DNA of 64,000 nucleotides from Fusarium oxysporum f. sp. lycopersici 4287. Taxonomy: Eukaryota > Ascomycota > Sordariomycetes > Hypocreales > Nectriaceae. How positions within the stretch are numbered: position 1 is the first letter of the stretch; each line of letters opens with the position of its first letter. The stretch is from the NCBI RefSeq assembly GCF_000149955.1, contig NC_030988.1:1064167-1128166 (forward strand). The letters are read 5' to 3'. Of the stretch, positions 44,019 to 56,184 are shown piece after piece. The translations under genes and the position numbers were made by a program. The notes under the pieces are model-generated. The model was not told the origin of the DNA. It searched no databases and worked only from the letters and a program-made list of their open reading frames with translations.

Positions 44019-47000
44019 ATGCCACAACACCATGGCAACCAACAAGGGCCTCCCGCCAATCTTTCTTACGACTATCAAGATACTTTAATTTCCGAGCAAT
44101 CCCCAGACTTCCAACTATTCAATCAGCCATCCTATGTCACGGAGGTAGGAAATCCAGGTGTTGCTACCGAAACAGACTTGATCCCGACTCATCATCAACT
44201 ATCACAGGAAGTGGAACAATCTCTCACGGATCCTCCATATTCAGCTCCAGAAATCGAGACATTGACTGATGACTACCCAAGCGCCTTTTATACTGCTCCA
44301 GTCCACGACAACATACTACCAAAAGGATCCTACGCCCATTATACTGAAAGCCAGCCTGCTCAATATGAAATGGCCCCATACGCGAATATGTCGCTCGATC
44401 CTGGTCATTCAAGTTCCTCCCAGTTAGCAACCTTTCCGACTTCACAGTGCCAAAGCTCATTTAAAAGAGGGCCTAGAGCCCGAGTATCTGATGATCTATT
44501 CCCGGAACAATGTTTAAGCCAAGGTCAGGTCTCTAAAGAGCCGACAGGAGATATCCAGTCAGAATATATACCTCGTTGCCAACTACCAGCGCAAAGCGGT
44601 GTTCTTAGGAACCCAGCGCTGCTACCAGACGCCCAAATTGATTCGAATTGGCCGCAAGCAATGATACCAAGAGTGCCGACTCCAGAATTCTCTGAGAGCC
44701 TGAAAAGCTTGCCAGCAACTGGGGGTGTACTAGCAAAGTTGGGCGCAAAAGCTTCCCAACGGAATATGCATAGGGCAAAAGCCGCCAAGAAAGGAAGTCA
44801 AAAGGCATTATGGTGTCCTTTTTGTCCCAAATGGTATCAATACCCTGGCGAATATAAACGCCATTTGAAGATTCGTAAGCAAGACAGGCCATTGAATTAA
44901 CAATATTACTAACATTTGCTTCAAAGACACTCGTGAACGTCCATATAAATGCGCCTGGCGGGATTGCACTAAGACGTTTCCTCGAAAGGACAATCAGGAG
45001 CGCCACACCAAAAAATGTAAACACAAGCCAGCAGCCTCGGTTACAAGTGATGGTGTCGACGAGGTAAGTGACGTCGCGTGACATTATGGCACAGCGGTCG
45101 GACCTTGGCAAAGCTATAAAGTACCACAACTAACTTGCTTAGGGAATTTATTCGTTTTCACAAGGGCAATCTCCTCCAGATCCAGGACTACCTTCTCTAC
45201 TGGGAGGCAAAGACTACCCTGATACGTCCACCAACTGGGACAACGGTCATGCCCTGGTAGACGGCGGGACCAATAATGCTCTCCAGCTGACCCAAACTAG
45301 CATTGATAGTGCTAATGCTCGAAACGATGAAAACTGCCAACTCACTTCATCTGATCCTAGTAAGGCGGTTTTGAAGATTACGGGTGATCTGAAATCGATG
45401 GGAGAGAACTGGTCAGAGCAGGACAAGGCCAAGCATCGTCGGATTGTTGTCTTCCACAGAACACGAAAGGGATCGACATTGAATACTACCTTCGAATTGT
45501 CGAGCATCAATAGTCAATCCGATGGCGGGGGACGCGTCTCGTGTATGTTGTGGGCTGCAAAAGGCGAGTTCTATATTACATCTTGCGAGATTATCCTCCT
45601 TGTCGAGTACCTTGTCGACACGAAAAAACCTTTTTCCCTACCAGAGAGGAACCTTATTCGCAGTACGTTGAGTAAGCTTGACCCGACTACGGTGTCCGAG
45701 AAAGATCCATGGAGCCAAGATTTCCATAAGATCATTATGGGATTCTCTGACCCCCAGCCCGTCGCCGTGCGAAAGAATAGTGTCAGGGTGCATCCATGGA
45801 ACAAACTCGAATCTGCCCTCAAAACGATCGTCAAACTCTATGGCTTTAGCCTCGGCAGCACAAGAGAGAAACTTCAGCCTCCCCGATATCTTACGCCACG
45901 ACCACAGATACTGAATAGTACTTCTCTTCATATGGGTCCTTCTCACCATGCACCATTGAGCAGTGCTTCATTTACCGGATTTCTCTCTTCAGTTGACCAG
46001 GCACCTCCTGCAGAAGATGCACACGAGACCCTACAACAAGACTGTGTGCCGCGAGTAGAAGCGGCCGCTCCGAGTTCGGCTAATGCAAATAGGATATACT
46101 CAGACATCGGTGAACGCCCACTGAAATACCAGGAGATGGATTGTAACAGGATATCTCAGCCTCAAACATACCTGACACACCTCCAAGGAACGCAAAACTT
46201 TCCTTCAACGCCGGAACTTGAGCTACCAGTATTGAGCACAAGCAATATCATCAGGGAGGTGAGTGGCGTAGCGGGCGTGATAGCGGGGCGGTGAAATTTT
46301 GGAAAGACTCTTACTTATCGTGACTAACATATATAGGTACATTCTGAGATTCCGCATCAAGCACGACCTGATCCAGACTCAAATCTGACTTCCCCCAAGA
46401 GTAAATCAAGCCTACCAGAGACATTCATTCACGACGAGTCCGACTCAGATTCAGCAGAGGGTACTATAGTCGTGGGGGCGAGACCAGGACAGGACAAACA
46501 GAATGCACCCACACTGCCTGTGGACAAACATATCGATGGAGTCGACGATACCTACAAGGATAATGAGGAGAAACCGCGAGGTAGTAAGCCCTCTGTCACA
46601 TACGATGACGATGACTGGGGCTATGCTATAGCAGACGGGAAGATTACCATTCACTGCAAGAACACTCTCCTTACCAACTTTGACCGCGAGGTACCAGTAC
46701 GAGGCATGTGCCCTGGAGTGCAAAGGATCCTTGATAGGATCCATGAACTCTTCCTGAAGGGGGATATCAAAGAACAGCAGGAGGTCGAGGCAGAATCTGA
46801 ACAGATTCATATCAAAGGAAGAACCAGGCCAATGACTCAGCGCAACATATCATTCAGCGAGAACACTGAGCAGCAGCAGTCCAGCGAAGTGACTTATGCC
46901 ACGATTGATGAATTGCAAAAGATGCTGCCGGAGTCAAAAGGACTGGATCTGAGTAGAATTTCTAAGAGCGAGCTCGATGTTATTCTCAAGGCGGTACAGG

Positions 47001-47113
47001 AGGTGCTTAATACGATACAGCAGGTACTGATTACGAGTTGGATTGAGGAAGCAGAACCAGCCAAGCAGCTTCTTGATGAATTCCAGTGTTACTCCACATA
47101 CGAGTGGCACTGA
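44019..47113 (+). CDS. C2H2 zinc-finger, DUF7082-type transcription regulator
   Basis: Exons 44019-44874, 44927-45063, 45143-46258 and 46337-47113 join in phase to give 961 aa. All donors begin GTAAG or GTGAG, and acceptors are CAAAG, CTTAG and ATATAG. Residues ~266-315 carry two C2H2 fingers (CPFCPKWYQYPGEYKRH, then CAWRDCTKTF...RHTKKC), the second formed across intron 1. Residues ~405-560 match the DUF7082 region of MedA-like fungal regulators (SMGENWSEQDKAKHRRIVVF, WNKLESALKTIVKLYGFS). The N-terminal 250 residues are Gln/Ser/Pro-rich and probably activating. A nuclear DNA-binding role is inferred. Frame remains open upstream of the ATG to the copia-2 LTR, only 60 bp away, so the original N-terminus may have been cut off by the insertion. 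Confidence 0.8.
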
Positions 47114-49475
47114 CCATACTATCGAGGAGCCCCTCGATTGTGCTGGGGAACCCAATATGCTCTTTTTAGTCTCTTCCATGGCTCAGAGATGCCAAACTTT
47201 CGAAGATAGACCTCGTGTTCGTATGAGGAGAGTAACGAACCGTGGAGTCCCCAGCTACTTCGGCACATGGCGTTGGCCCAATACATCATACAGAGACCCA
47301 CAGTCAGATTCTATGGCCGAGTAAGGCATTCATACCATGTACGTCCGTGCTTTATTCTGCTTTCAAACGTGTATCTTTTGAACTGACCAGACGGCGAAAG
47401 TACTTCACATATTTCTGGAGGGCTTTGCGAGAGTGGCAACTAAGGAGCTCAACGGTTGCTCTAACTTGAATCTGACTCCGAGTTCGTGCTTTCTTTGCTT
47501 AGGCCTCAACCTCTTTAAAGGGGCGATCCCCGCGTATGTCTGTCGTCGGAACGGAGGCCAAAAATGACCTGGGTTTGTGGAAGGATCCGAAGCACATGAA
47601 CCAAGCTCAACAAAAGTCTATTATAGCCTTCAGGAATTGATACGAGAGATACGAGACTTACCTACGCGCTACTAGGCTGAGGAGAATAGGCTTGTAAATC
47701 TGAAAGAGAAAAGAGAATGGATTGGCGGAAAGTGGTTGACAATCACACACGGCTCGGACCCTCCCAGGGCCATAGGGAGACCGAAGTTAGATGCTAGCTG
47801 GGCCAGAATTTACATTTTTCCCTGGCCGTCGAAGTTTCCATACTCAGCCATGGAGTATCAGTCATCACTAACTTCCACAGATCTGTAAACACAGAGGTAT
47901 ATGTCATGAGGTGCATAAGAGCCTACTTCTTTGGTAATTCAGCTGTTCCCTTCTGGCATTCTTCCATTGGTTATGAAGAATGCTGCCATCGCGAACTACA
48001 AGGCATTGGGCAGCCTTCTTTACGTCCTAGTTTGAGTAGCAACCTATGTTCGTAACTGGCGGACAATGGATATTTCCTTCCGAAAAACTTCATCTCAAGC
48101 TTCCTTTGAGTTCTTTTCGCGCTTCTTCTGCTCCCGTAGGCGTGTGTTCCGTTTGTGCGCTTTCACGACCAAAAGCCTAATAGTGTAGGATAGCGATGCG
48201 TCCTGCAGAGGCACGTTAGAGTCTGTGGTTGTCTTGAGCAGAGAACAATGGTGTTGACTGGCGACAATACACTGCCGTACAGGAATTGCGATGATTCGCC
48301 TAGGGTCCGGGTCTATGCATGCCTTGTTTGCTTCGGGCGTGAATAGAAAACCGTTTACAATTTCGATTACCGACGATTCGAGGTGGCTTGATGTGTAAAT
48401 TTGTGTCAACACTGGATACCACACCTCAAACCCGCCAGGTCGCGAAACCACGTTGAGGGGTCGCTGGATGCATCTTTTTGCCGACGCACGCCCGAGAAGC
48501 AATTGGAATGACGTCAGAGAGTTCCTGCGTTGCTGTTTTAGGGCTACCTTAGAGACGAGGAGATCCACTGCCTGCATGTGAAACCTCTCTACCCGTTGTC
48601 TCGAGCCGGGGGGGGCAGTGGCTGTTAAGGTCGCCTCCTTCTCTTTGTACTCGAGTACACCCGTGGCCCCAGAATTTTCAGCTTCTCCACTACAGACCCG
48701 CATTCTGTCTGCCCCGGCAATGGACAGCCGGTATTAAACAACCCCCCACTCGCAACCCACTTCTCATTCGGGGATCTCGTGTTTATGGTTTTTCCTTGCT
48801 CAAGGGGCCACGCTTCCCATGGCACTACATTCGCTGCTCGCCGTACAAAGGAAGTTGTCCGATCCCAAAGATGTATTGTCTGGTTGGATGGTGGCATGCT
48901 GAGCCTGGTCTAGAAAGATCCCGGGTGACAAGGAAAACGACCTGAAAGGAGACGTTAACGCCTAGGGGTTTCTGTAGTTCGTCGATCTAGCGTTGCCTGT
49001 CAGAGTGACATTGTCTTTTAACATCTGGGTTCTTTGCACGACGTTATCGATCTGCAGGGGTGTAGGCCAAAAGTGTGGTAATTCAGCCATCCGACACCAT
49101 TGAGAACAGCACCACTGCAGGAGAACATATCGACGAGGTTCCGCCAATAACCTCCTCTGACCCGAAGGGTTATGCGCTAGAAGTCTCTCTTGGCGATCTG
49201 GACATCCTGATTGAACACTAAAGCTCATCTGAAGAGACAACGCACCGAATGACATGATATAATCTCGGAGGGAAAGCGGCGCAGCATCACGCTTGAGTTT
49301 ACGTACTCTGCAGCCTACGGATATTACAGCTGCCGTGGTATTCCTCACTCACTGACAACGGATGACTCGACTTGGGGATGATTTTATCGCATCGCATCGC
49401 ATGGGAGGACTGTCCGAGATGCGATTCTTGGCAAGGTCATGCCTGCCACCTATTAATTCGGGTCAGGCTAGAACT
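47114..49475. other. Intergenic with unassigned minus-strand frames
   Basis: Minus-strand frames at 48703-48095 (202 codons), 48897-48625 (90) and 49348-48962 (128) are open but no family was recognised and they do not splice together obviously. They may be lineage-specific genes or relics. The rest, including 47480-48090, shows nothing. Confidence 0.3.
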
Positions 49476-49680
49476 GTTGTTTATATTGCGCAGTAGTGCT
49501 GAGTGAAAAATGTATTTCTTTTTTTTTTTACGAAACTTAATTGTTCATTAGTGAGATGAGAGTTCTTCTCAGGTTTATATCTCTAAATGATTTCATCTAG
49601 GACTTTAAACTTTAAATCTAGGACTTTCAGACTGTTAATCTGAATCCGGAAGGGAAGGAGGATCCCCGGATGTTCCAACA
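49476..49680 (-). repeat. Solo LTR of the copia-2 family with target duplication
   Basis: A 205-bp inverted copy of the copia-2 LTR, TGTTG...CCAACA, carries many small differences and an expanded T-run. It is flanked by the perfect 5-bp duplication AGAAC (49471-49475 and 49681-49685). Loss of the internal part by LTR-LTR recombination explains it. It is older than the 39062 element. Confidence 0.95.
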
Positions 49681-50065
49681 AGAACTAGGAGAAGCGCCAC
49701 AGTCAGAGTCGTCCACACTCTAGTCTACCACGCATGTACCTCTTCCCATCAGTCGATGTATTCATGTACCAGATGGTGTTGCCGACTCACGATGATGGCC
49801 CCAGAAAGGTCGCCCTTTGCCTGAACACTACTTATTCTTCGTTTTATTCCCGCTACCGTCGCAGCCTTCCCCGCTGCTACAATATCTGCCTTACTTACTT
49901 GCTTTTCTTACCTTATTATATCTCCCCCCACTCGCTCTCAAATTTTGCTACTATCTTGTATCTTGTCTTCCGTTGCTTTGTCTCTCATCTCTTAGATTTT
50001 GAACCCATCTTGCTACCTTTTTATTTCCCTGTTCCTGTCTCGCTTCCTCCATTTACACTCCAACC
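49681..50065 (+). promoter_or_regulatory. Pyrimidine-rich upstream region of the methyltransferase-domain gene
   Basis: The strand is strongly C/T-rich from about 49830, as in many fungal promoters and 5' leaders. The ATG of the following gene is not obvious, so a first exon or leader intron may lie here, for example with an acceptor CTCTTAG ending near 49994. Confidence 0.4.
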
Positions 50066-53000
50066 TTGAATACGTGCTCTACTCAAGTTCACACGTCAAA
50101 CACTCATCACATCAACCGAAGCGCCAGCTCTACCGTCACCACGTCAATCCCGGTTGCATCTCAGCCTTCGTATCATGCTACACCTCTTAACCGACTACAA
50201 AGCCCTGTCCTCAGGGAATCTTCTGTGACACAAAGAGCTGGTGGAGGTTTCCCTAACGCAGTCGATGCCGTCACCGTTGATCCCCGCGATCGCGTAGCTA
50301 TTAGAGAGTCCTTGAGTACATCGTCATCGAATTCAACTGTTCTAGAGGCAGCCATCAAGAAGACCAAGCAATTGCTTCCTTCACCAACCATTCTTCATGA
50401 AGATACATGGTCGTTCAAACCGATGCGCAAGGTTTCAAGACCTGTTTTGCGATCCACTTCCCCAAGAGCTATACACCCTACTCGACCCAGCAGAGATGAC
50501 GTCCCTGACATAGAAATCCAATTGTTTAACCACATGACAGTCATTCACAGCAATACTTTCCCTCAATTCCTCCTAAAAACCGAAAGACGTGGAAGCGAGT
50601 CTGCTGCTACAGCAGCCTTGTCGCCTCAGAAGCCGAAGTGCACTCATGGAGGCCGAACAGCATTAACTTCACAACTCCCCATAAACGACGAATTGTGCTC
50701 TCAACCAGCAGCTAAGGCAACAGCCCAGTCGAAGAAGTCCAGGCTCCCCGAGCCACCTCGAATGACAAGCACAACGAGTGCTAATGTGGCAACCTCCCTA
50801 TTCTCACGACTCCCATTCTTTAGCCTTAACAATCACGCCAACGTAGCACCAGTCAGGAAGTCTGGGAAGGAAAAGAAGACTCTTCGCAAAGGTCCCGCAG
50901 CCGGCACAGGTCATGAAGGTTATGGAAGTATTGGCGCTGCCAAGAGACGCAGTGGCAGTATCAGCAACATGACGCGCGACCACCCCAGCAGTCAGAAGAC
51001 TCAAGAACCCGGTTCCAACAACAGTTTATGCTGTGTGGATCGGGCCAACCCAGTGGTTATCGAGAATCGAAATGCAAGTTCTGAAACCACTCAGAGTGTA
51101 AGCTCCCAAAGCCTGGCAACCGAGGAGTCGAGGTTGTCACCTCTATCACACACTCCAGATTCAGCTTTTGGTACTCGTCGTCCCTCAGAGAGTAGTGATT
51201 CTGAAGACGTCGAGATTGGCTTCCCGAAGATCTATCCGTCGCTTCGATCTTCGCCGGGTGACCCCCTAAAATTACCTGAGCCCATCAGCAGATATGGATA
51301 TCCGCCATCGCCCATGAAAAGTTCCGATACCAGTGTCATGTCTAATGAGTCCCACTCCGAGCTGCAACGGGGGATTTCTCATGAGGTCAAGTCTTCTCAC
51401 CCTGTACCCAAGAAGCTTGTCAAGAGGCCGCGATCTCCTCGAAAGTGGTATTGGTTCGGAAGGCCAGCCCAGACCCAGCGGCGTAAACAGAGCGAGAAAG
51501 TCTCGACTAGTGCCAAGCCAATTGGAAAGAAGCCACCCGCCCTTTATGCTATGATAGCTATGTCAGAGCAGGAGGATTGCGAGCCGACGGACATTCAAGA
51601 TGGCTTGAGGATTGTCGAAGTTTATGGAAAATCATCTTTTGTTGGTGTAGTTCCCGAGCTTTCGCAAGGCACGCCAGAGACACGATCATCAATCAACTCT
51701 CTGGTGCGGCCTGTAGAGCCAACTCATCTACCAAGGCTGGAGAACTTCGAGATGAAGATCAACCCTCGTTTGCCTGTACCCGAGCAGACGCTAATGTCCA
51801 AGAAGCCTACTGTACAGCCTCTTTCAACAAGAACCACTGCTAGTCGACGAAGTCGACTTTCTCAAGTCGGGAGAATCCCCAAGGTTGTGCGTAACACTAA
51901 TGAAAATGTGTCTCCAATGAGCTTTTATAGGCCTTTCGGGGCTAGCAAGAAATCGACAACTAAAAACCTTGAGGTCTACGATCCCGAGTCAATTGCCAAA
52001 GGTCCTTCACCTTCCAGACCTTCTACTCCTGTTCCTGATCTGACTACCGACGGCTCAACAGGAGGAAGCCCCAACAATCTCTCATCGAGTGACTCCAATT
52101 TACCTGCTTTGAGCCGAGTTGAAAAGGAATCCTTTGCCTTTTCGTCTTGCAAGGACTGCGAGGGAAATATTGGTACATCTAGCTCGAGCTATTCCGGTAT
52201 TCTTGCCTTCTCTGGTTCTACTGCTGTGATCCCACAGCCTAATGATTCTCCTGCAGAAGACGAGGTATGGAATGAGTACGATGATCTCGTCGGAGAAGGT
52301 GCTGGCAAAGCAGTTCCCTCCCCAACCTCTTCACGAGGTACACCGTTTCATCTTGAGGCTTACGAGTCGAAGCTGGCTAGTAATGAGAAGCTTATAGAGA
52401 CATCTACTGTTGTCATCGATGAGGATGGAAGCCGAAAATTCAAGGCAGCCACCATTTCTATCACTTGCAGCGCCGACATGACTGAATATCTCCGGGCCGC
52501 TTTCGAACCCCACCCAAGCCCCAGCACTCCCATCTCAGTCTCCGAGTTTGTTTCGGAATATGTAGACAGTAACACCAACAGTGAGGCACCTGCAACTGGT
52601 GAGGTATCTCGACGAAGCAGCCGATCATCCCGCAAGACAAGGCGGTCTGATGCTAGCACCTCTTCAGAGGATGGGCCACCGCTCGCGCAAGTCAACCTTA
52701 GGGTTGGCTCAATAACGGTGAGTAAGTGGCTTACCTTCGGGCAGGCTCTCTTCAGTGACGTTCGCTATGAACTGGTTCCTGTTGACAGATCACTGAAGAG
52801 ACACTCAGTCCTTGTGATTGATGGCCTTGGTAACGATGATTGGTCATTCTACGCTGCCGAAACATACCCGGCCGCTACCTTCTTTAACCTGTCTCCTCGT
52901 GCTCCTGTTCCTGAAGAACTCAAGAGTTCATCTTCGAGCTTCCCTCTGAGCCCTTTAAACCACCATCAGATCCAATACGTCTCTCACCTCGACAAGTTCC

Positions 53001-53608
53001 CCTTTGCTCCTCATAGTTTCACGGCTGTTGTGTACCGCTTCCCTGTAGCAGCGCCTGAAGCATACTATCGCAACATTCTTATTGAAGCTCGCCGTGTGCT
53101 GAAGCCAGGAGGTTTTATCGAGCTCTCCATTCTAGATGTCGACCTCAACAACATGGGCAATCGGGGCCGACGTACAGTTCGCCGTCTAAAAGAGCGGATC
53201 AATGAGAAGACGCCTGAGGCCAGTCTTGGATCAACCGCGGATCTCATTGTTCGTCTTCTCGGCAATGTTAGTTTCACTACCATCGAGGTAGCACGAGTAG
53301 CCGTCCCCGTCGCAAGTTCCTTCACTCGCTCAGACAGTAAGGCCGACGAGGGCAAGAAGGATCCTGCTAGTCTATCCGAGATGATGAATGACAACAGCCC
53401 CTTGGCAGACGAAGGTATCACCAGAATAGTCAGCCACGTTGGTCGATGGTGGTACACACGATGTTACGAGAACGCAGCTGAGAGCCCCTCCGGAAAGAGC
53501 ATCTGGAGCGATAAGTCTTTACTCTCGGAGTCAGGAGAGCTCGGTACAAGCCTAAAGCTCATGGTCTGCTGCGCTCGAGCTCCTCTTGAGCGCATCACCA
53601 GTGTCTAA
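50066..53608 (+). CDS. Large disordered protein with C-terminal methyltransferase domain
   Basis: An open frame of 1180 codons without a stop. The first ATG in frame is not until 50423; the frame is open and coding-like before that, so the true start is probably in an upstream exon. About 850 residues are Ser/Pro/Thr-rich and low complexity with basic patches (KRPRSPRKWYWFGRP), predicted disordered. The last ~270 residues form a class-I SAM-dependent methyltransferase-like fold. LVIDGLGNDDWSFY stands where the nucleotide loop would be, then FPFAPHSFTAVVYRFP, and EARRVLKPGGFIELSILDVD is the post-motif III segment. The canonical GxGxG is not clear, so catalysis is uncertain. It looks like a conserved host gene rather than a transposon product. 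Substrate is unknown. Confidence 0.75.
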   Translation: MNTCSTQVHTSNTHHINRSASSTVTTSIPVASQPSYHATPLNRLQSPVLRESSVTQRAGGGFPNAVDAVTVDPRDRVAIRESLSTSSSNSTVLEAAIKKTKQLLPSPTILHEDTWSFKPMRKVSRPVLRSTSPRAIHPTRPSRDDVPDIEIQLFNHMTVIHSNTFPQFLLKTERRGSESAATAALSPQKPKCTHGGRTALTSQLPINDELCSQPAAKATAQSKKSRLPEPPRMTSTTSANVATSLFSRLPFFSLNNHANVAPVRKSGKEKKTLRKGPAAGTGHEGYGSIGAAKRRSGSISNMTRDHPSSQKTQEPGSNNSLCCVDRANPVVIENRNASSETTQSVSSQSLATEESRLSPLSHTPDSAFGTRRPSESSDSEDVEIGFPKIYPSLRSSPGDPLKLPEPISRYGYPPSPMKSSDTSVMSNESHSELQRGISHEVKSSHPVPKKLVKRPRSPRKWYWFGRPAQTQRRKQSEKVSTSAKPIGKKPPALYAMIAMSEQEDCEPTDIQDGLRIVEVYGKSSFVGVVPELSQGTPETRSSINSLVRPVEPTHLPRLENFEMKINPRLPVPEQTLMSKKPTVQPLSTRTTASRRSRLSQVGRIPKVVRNTNENVSPMSFYRPFGASKKSTTKNLEVYDPESIAKGPSPSRPSTPVPDLTTDGSTGGSPNNLSSSDSNLPALSRVEKESFAFSSCKDCEGNIGTSSSSYSGILAFSGSTAVIPQPNDSPAEDEVWNEYDDLVGEGAGKAVPSPTSSRGTPFHLEAYESKLASNEKLIETSTVVIDEDGSRKFKAATISITCSADMTEYLRAAFEPHPSPSTPISVSEFVSEYVDSNTNSEAPATGEVSRRSSRSSRKTRRSDASTSSEDGPPLAQVNLRVGSITVSKWLTFGQALFSDVRYELVPVDRSLKRHSVLVIDGLGNDDWSFYAAETYPAATFFNLSPRAPVPEELKSSSSSFPLSPLNHHQIQYVSHLDKFPFAPHSFTAVVYRFPVAAPEAYYRNILIEARRVLKPGGFIELSILDVDLNNMGNRGRRTVRRLKERINEKTPEASLGSTADLIVRLLGNVSFTTIEVARVAVPVASSFTRSDSKADEGKKDPASLSEMMNDNSPLADEGITRIVSHVGRWWYTRCYENAAESPSGKSIWSDKSLLSESGELGTSLKLMVCCARAPLERITSV

Positions 53609-56184
53609 GCACATAATACAACACGTTGTTTTCTTCCCCTTTTTATCATCGGCCACAACATGGCGCAAGATATGCAGGTTTGATTAGAAAGCATTACAGA
53701 AAATATCTTTCGGCGCAAGCTCATTCCTCAAAAAAGAGGCCATACCACAAAATTAAACCACTGAAAACAATCCTTATTTCAATTCCCCCTTCTACACCAA
53801 GAGGCATAAGTTCTCTTTTACTCGGTGTGAAATGGGAGGAAATGGCGTTATGCAATACGCCTCAGCCTTCAGCGGCCCCAGGCACGCCACCAACGCGAGA
53901 ATGCTTGAGCCCATCGAATACCATCATCAGTCTTAGCAACGCGCTCAAGCAGATTCTCGTGCGCCAACCATTAAGCCCTGTTCTATCGCCTAAAGCTGTC
54001 GAATCGTTTCTGAGCACACTGTGGCCCACAACTCTTAACAAGCTGCAACGCCAGCCCGGAAGGAACTTATACTTTGGCGGTCGCGTTTATCGTGATGTTG
54101 TATGTGCGTAGCATCCAAGTATATTATACACTAGTCACATCACAAAGGAGCTCTTGGAGAAGTTCCACAATCCCTTTAAGGATCCGGCTGGCTGTGATCA
54201 TGCTATTTTTTCTGGTCTCAAGATCGAGTGTGCAAGAGTTCCCTTTTGCTGAGCGTTGTGAACGTGACTATCCTTCCTTGACTGTCATTCGGCCTGCTCA
54301 ACGCGAGGGCGCGCATGGCACCAGATCGGCAAAAACGGCAACACGGTGAAGATCAAGGATGAGAAATCCCGAGACCTCTCTTGCTTGCTTCCTCTGTCGC
54401 AGCTTCTCGATGTCCGGTCGAAGCTGGTTTCGAACTGACCACGCCAGGATGCTTTCGTCCGCAGCACAACAACCGTAAGCCCAGCCAAGAACGTCGACCA
54501 GATGATGAGAGCACGGATACGAGCAGGTATCGTCCATCTCGTGACAGACAGGAATTGGCCTTCGGCAAGAGATCATCGTGCGTAGAGAAAAAGACAATCA
54601 TCGTGCCATGGCAAGAGGTGGGGTGCTCGCTTCTGTGCCCGTTTCCTGGTGGCCTGGTCTCTATCACTCTTGTGGCGAAGTGTGAACTACCGACGTGTAG
54701 AGGATGCTAGAGTGTGTATGCCTATACCTACTGAGTACGACGCCTTGGTTCCGTATCGGCATGGCAGAGTGGGACGACTGGAATTTCACAATGTATAGAC
54801 TTGACGACATGTTCCGCGTCCTATCCGATAAATTTATATTGCCGGCCATTATAATATACCTGTGCTCATTACCTCTGCGTAATGATGTGAGAATACCGAA
54901 GGTGAAGCAAGACATAACTTAAGCTCTCCGTCACCTCTCCTCAATACTAACAGTCTCCAGCACTAACTGAACTCGCCTCAATCAATTGAAACCCCAATGC
55001 GTGCACATACCTTGCGTAGTTTCAGCAATACAAGAGATGGAATCCTCCAGCACCGAAAACCCCGCTACGGCATCACCGACTCGAGTTTCCGACGTTCCTA
55101 ACGACGCGTCTACGGGCCCGTAAACCTCTAGAACGCGACTGAAAACGCGACGAAGCACATCACCATGAGTACCAACGGTAGCATGTTGCCATCTCTACGA
55201 GTCTGGAAACGGACTTCTATCCTGGTCAAGCTGCAGAGTGTTGTTTGAGTCACTGCCTCCCAGCCTTGCGTTGAAAACCCAACCACTAGGCCATAATAGG
55301 GGGTTAAAACAGCACTGTTAGAGTCCAGAAGTATTCCTGAGTGGCTGACCTTCCTGAGGTAATACCAAAAATTGTTTGCCTTAATAATCTGTACCATCAT
55401 CGGGATTTTTTGCTTCTTCAGTGTTCTCTGTAAAATTACAATGAATTTAGACAACAAAGAACCCGACTGCTTTGGGATTAACTTTGAAAGAAAATATTAC
55501 AAATGCGGAAAAAGTTTCATCAAGAGAACCTTGTGACCTCCTGAGTTTCGCGTCGGGTTTGTTGACAACCTCCATGTTCCCTCATTGAATAAGAACGTAT
55601 CATGAACGAAGCCGAGTCCCTGCGTTATATCCCTTCTCATGAAAAGAGACGACAAGCTACCCTGTCGGCCCAGAGCCGCCTGTGTAGAAGAGCCCGATTT
55701 TACAACGACTCATCGTCAACCAAATCTGATACATCATTCACGACGGTGAGCTCAGACTCCTGAGCTGTCCTCAGTTTAGCGGGCTTGCGGACTCCAATCG
55801 AGGATCCTATCCATACTCCGTACACCTGTCTGCCGCCCCCTTGATTTACTCAATAGTTATATCAACTGGCCCGCGCTGGTAACTTTAAATGGTAAGTTGG
55901 ACTCCCGTTTCCGGCCTCACAATTTAAGAAAAGTGTCACGACTTTTACGGCTTCCAATTTCTTAGATACGTCACTTTTGGTAGACATGTTGACCTGGAAC
56001 AGTTGGCTTGGTCAGTCAACGAGGAATAAATGCATTTTGGCAACACAAAGTATCTAATCCTACATTGGAAGTGGTAGCTCGACAGCGTCTCAGGTCTATT
56101 ATATGCTGTTGGGCCTTGCTATTTGAATATAATTTTCATTTGAGAACGAGTACGGACGTCCCGTCATATCTTAACTTTCACGGT
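53609..56184. other. No supportable gene
   Basis: A plus-strand frame 53626-54111 (161 codons; the part MALCNTPQPS...SPKAVESFLSTLWP is coding-like) and minus-strand frames near 54285-54670 are open but unrecognised. 54900-56180 is AT-rich with only short frames. Confidence 0.35.

Noticed and set aside
49817..50190. Small plus-strand frames with leucine/proline-rich peptides
   Set aside because: They arise from a pyrimidine-rich leader and are better read as promoter or untranslated region.
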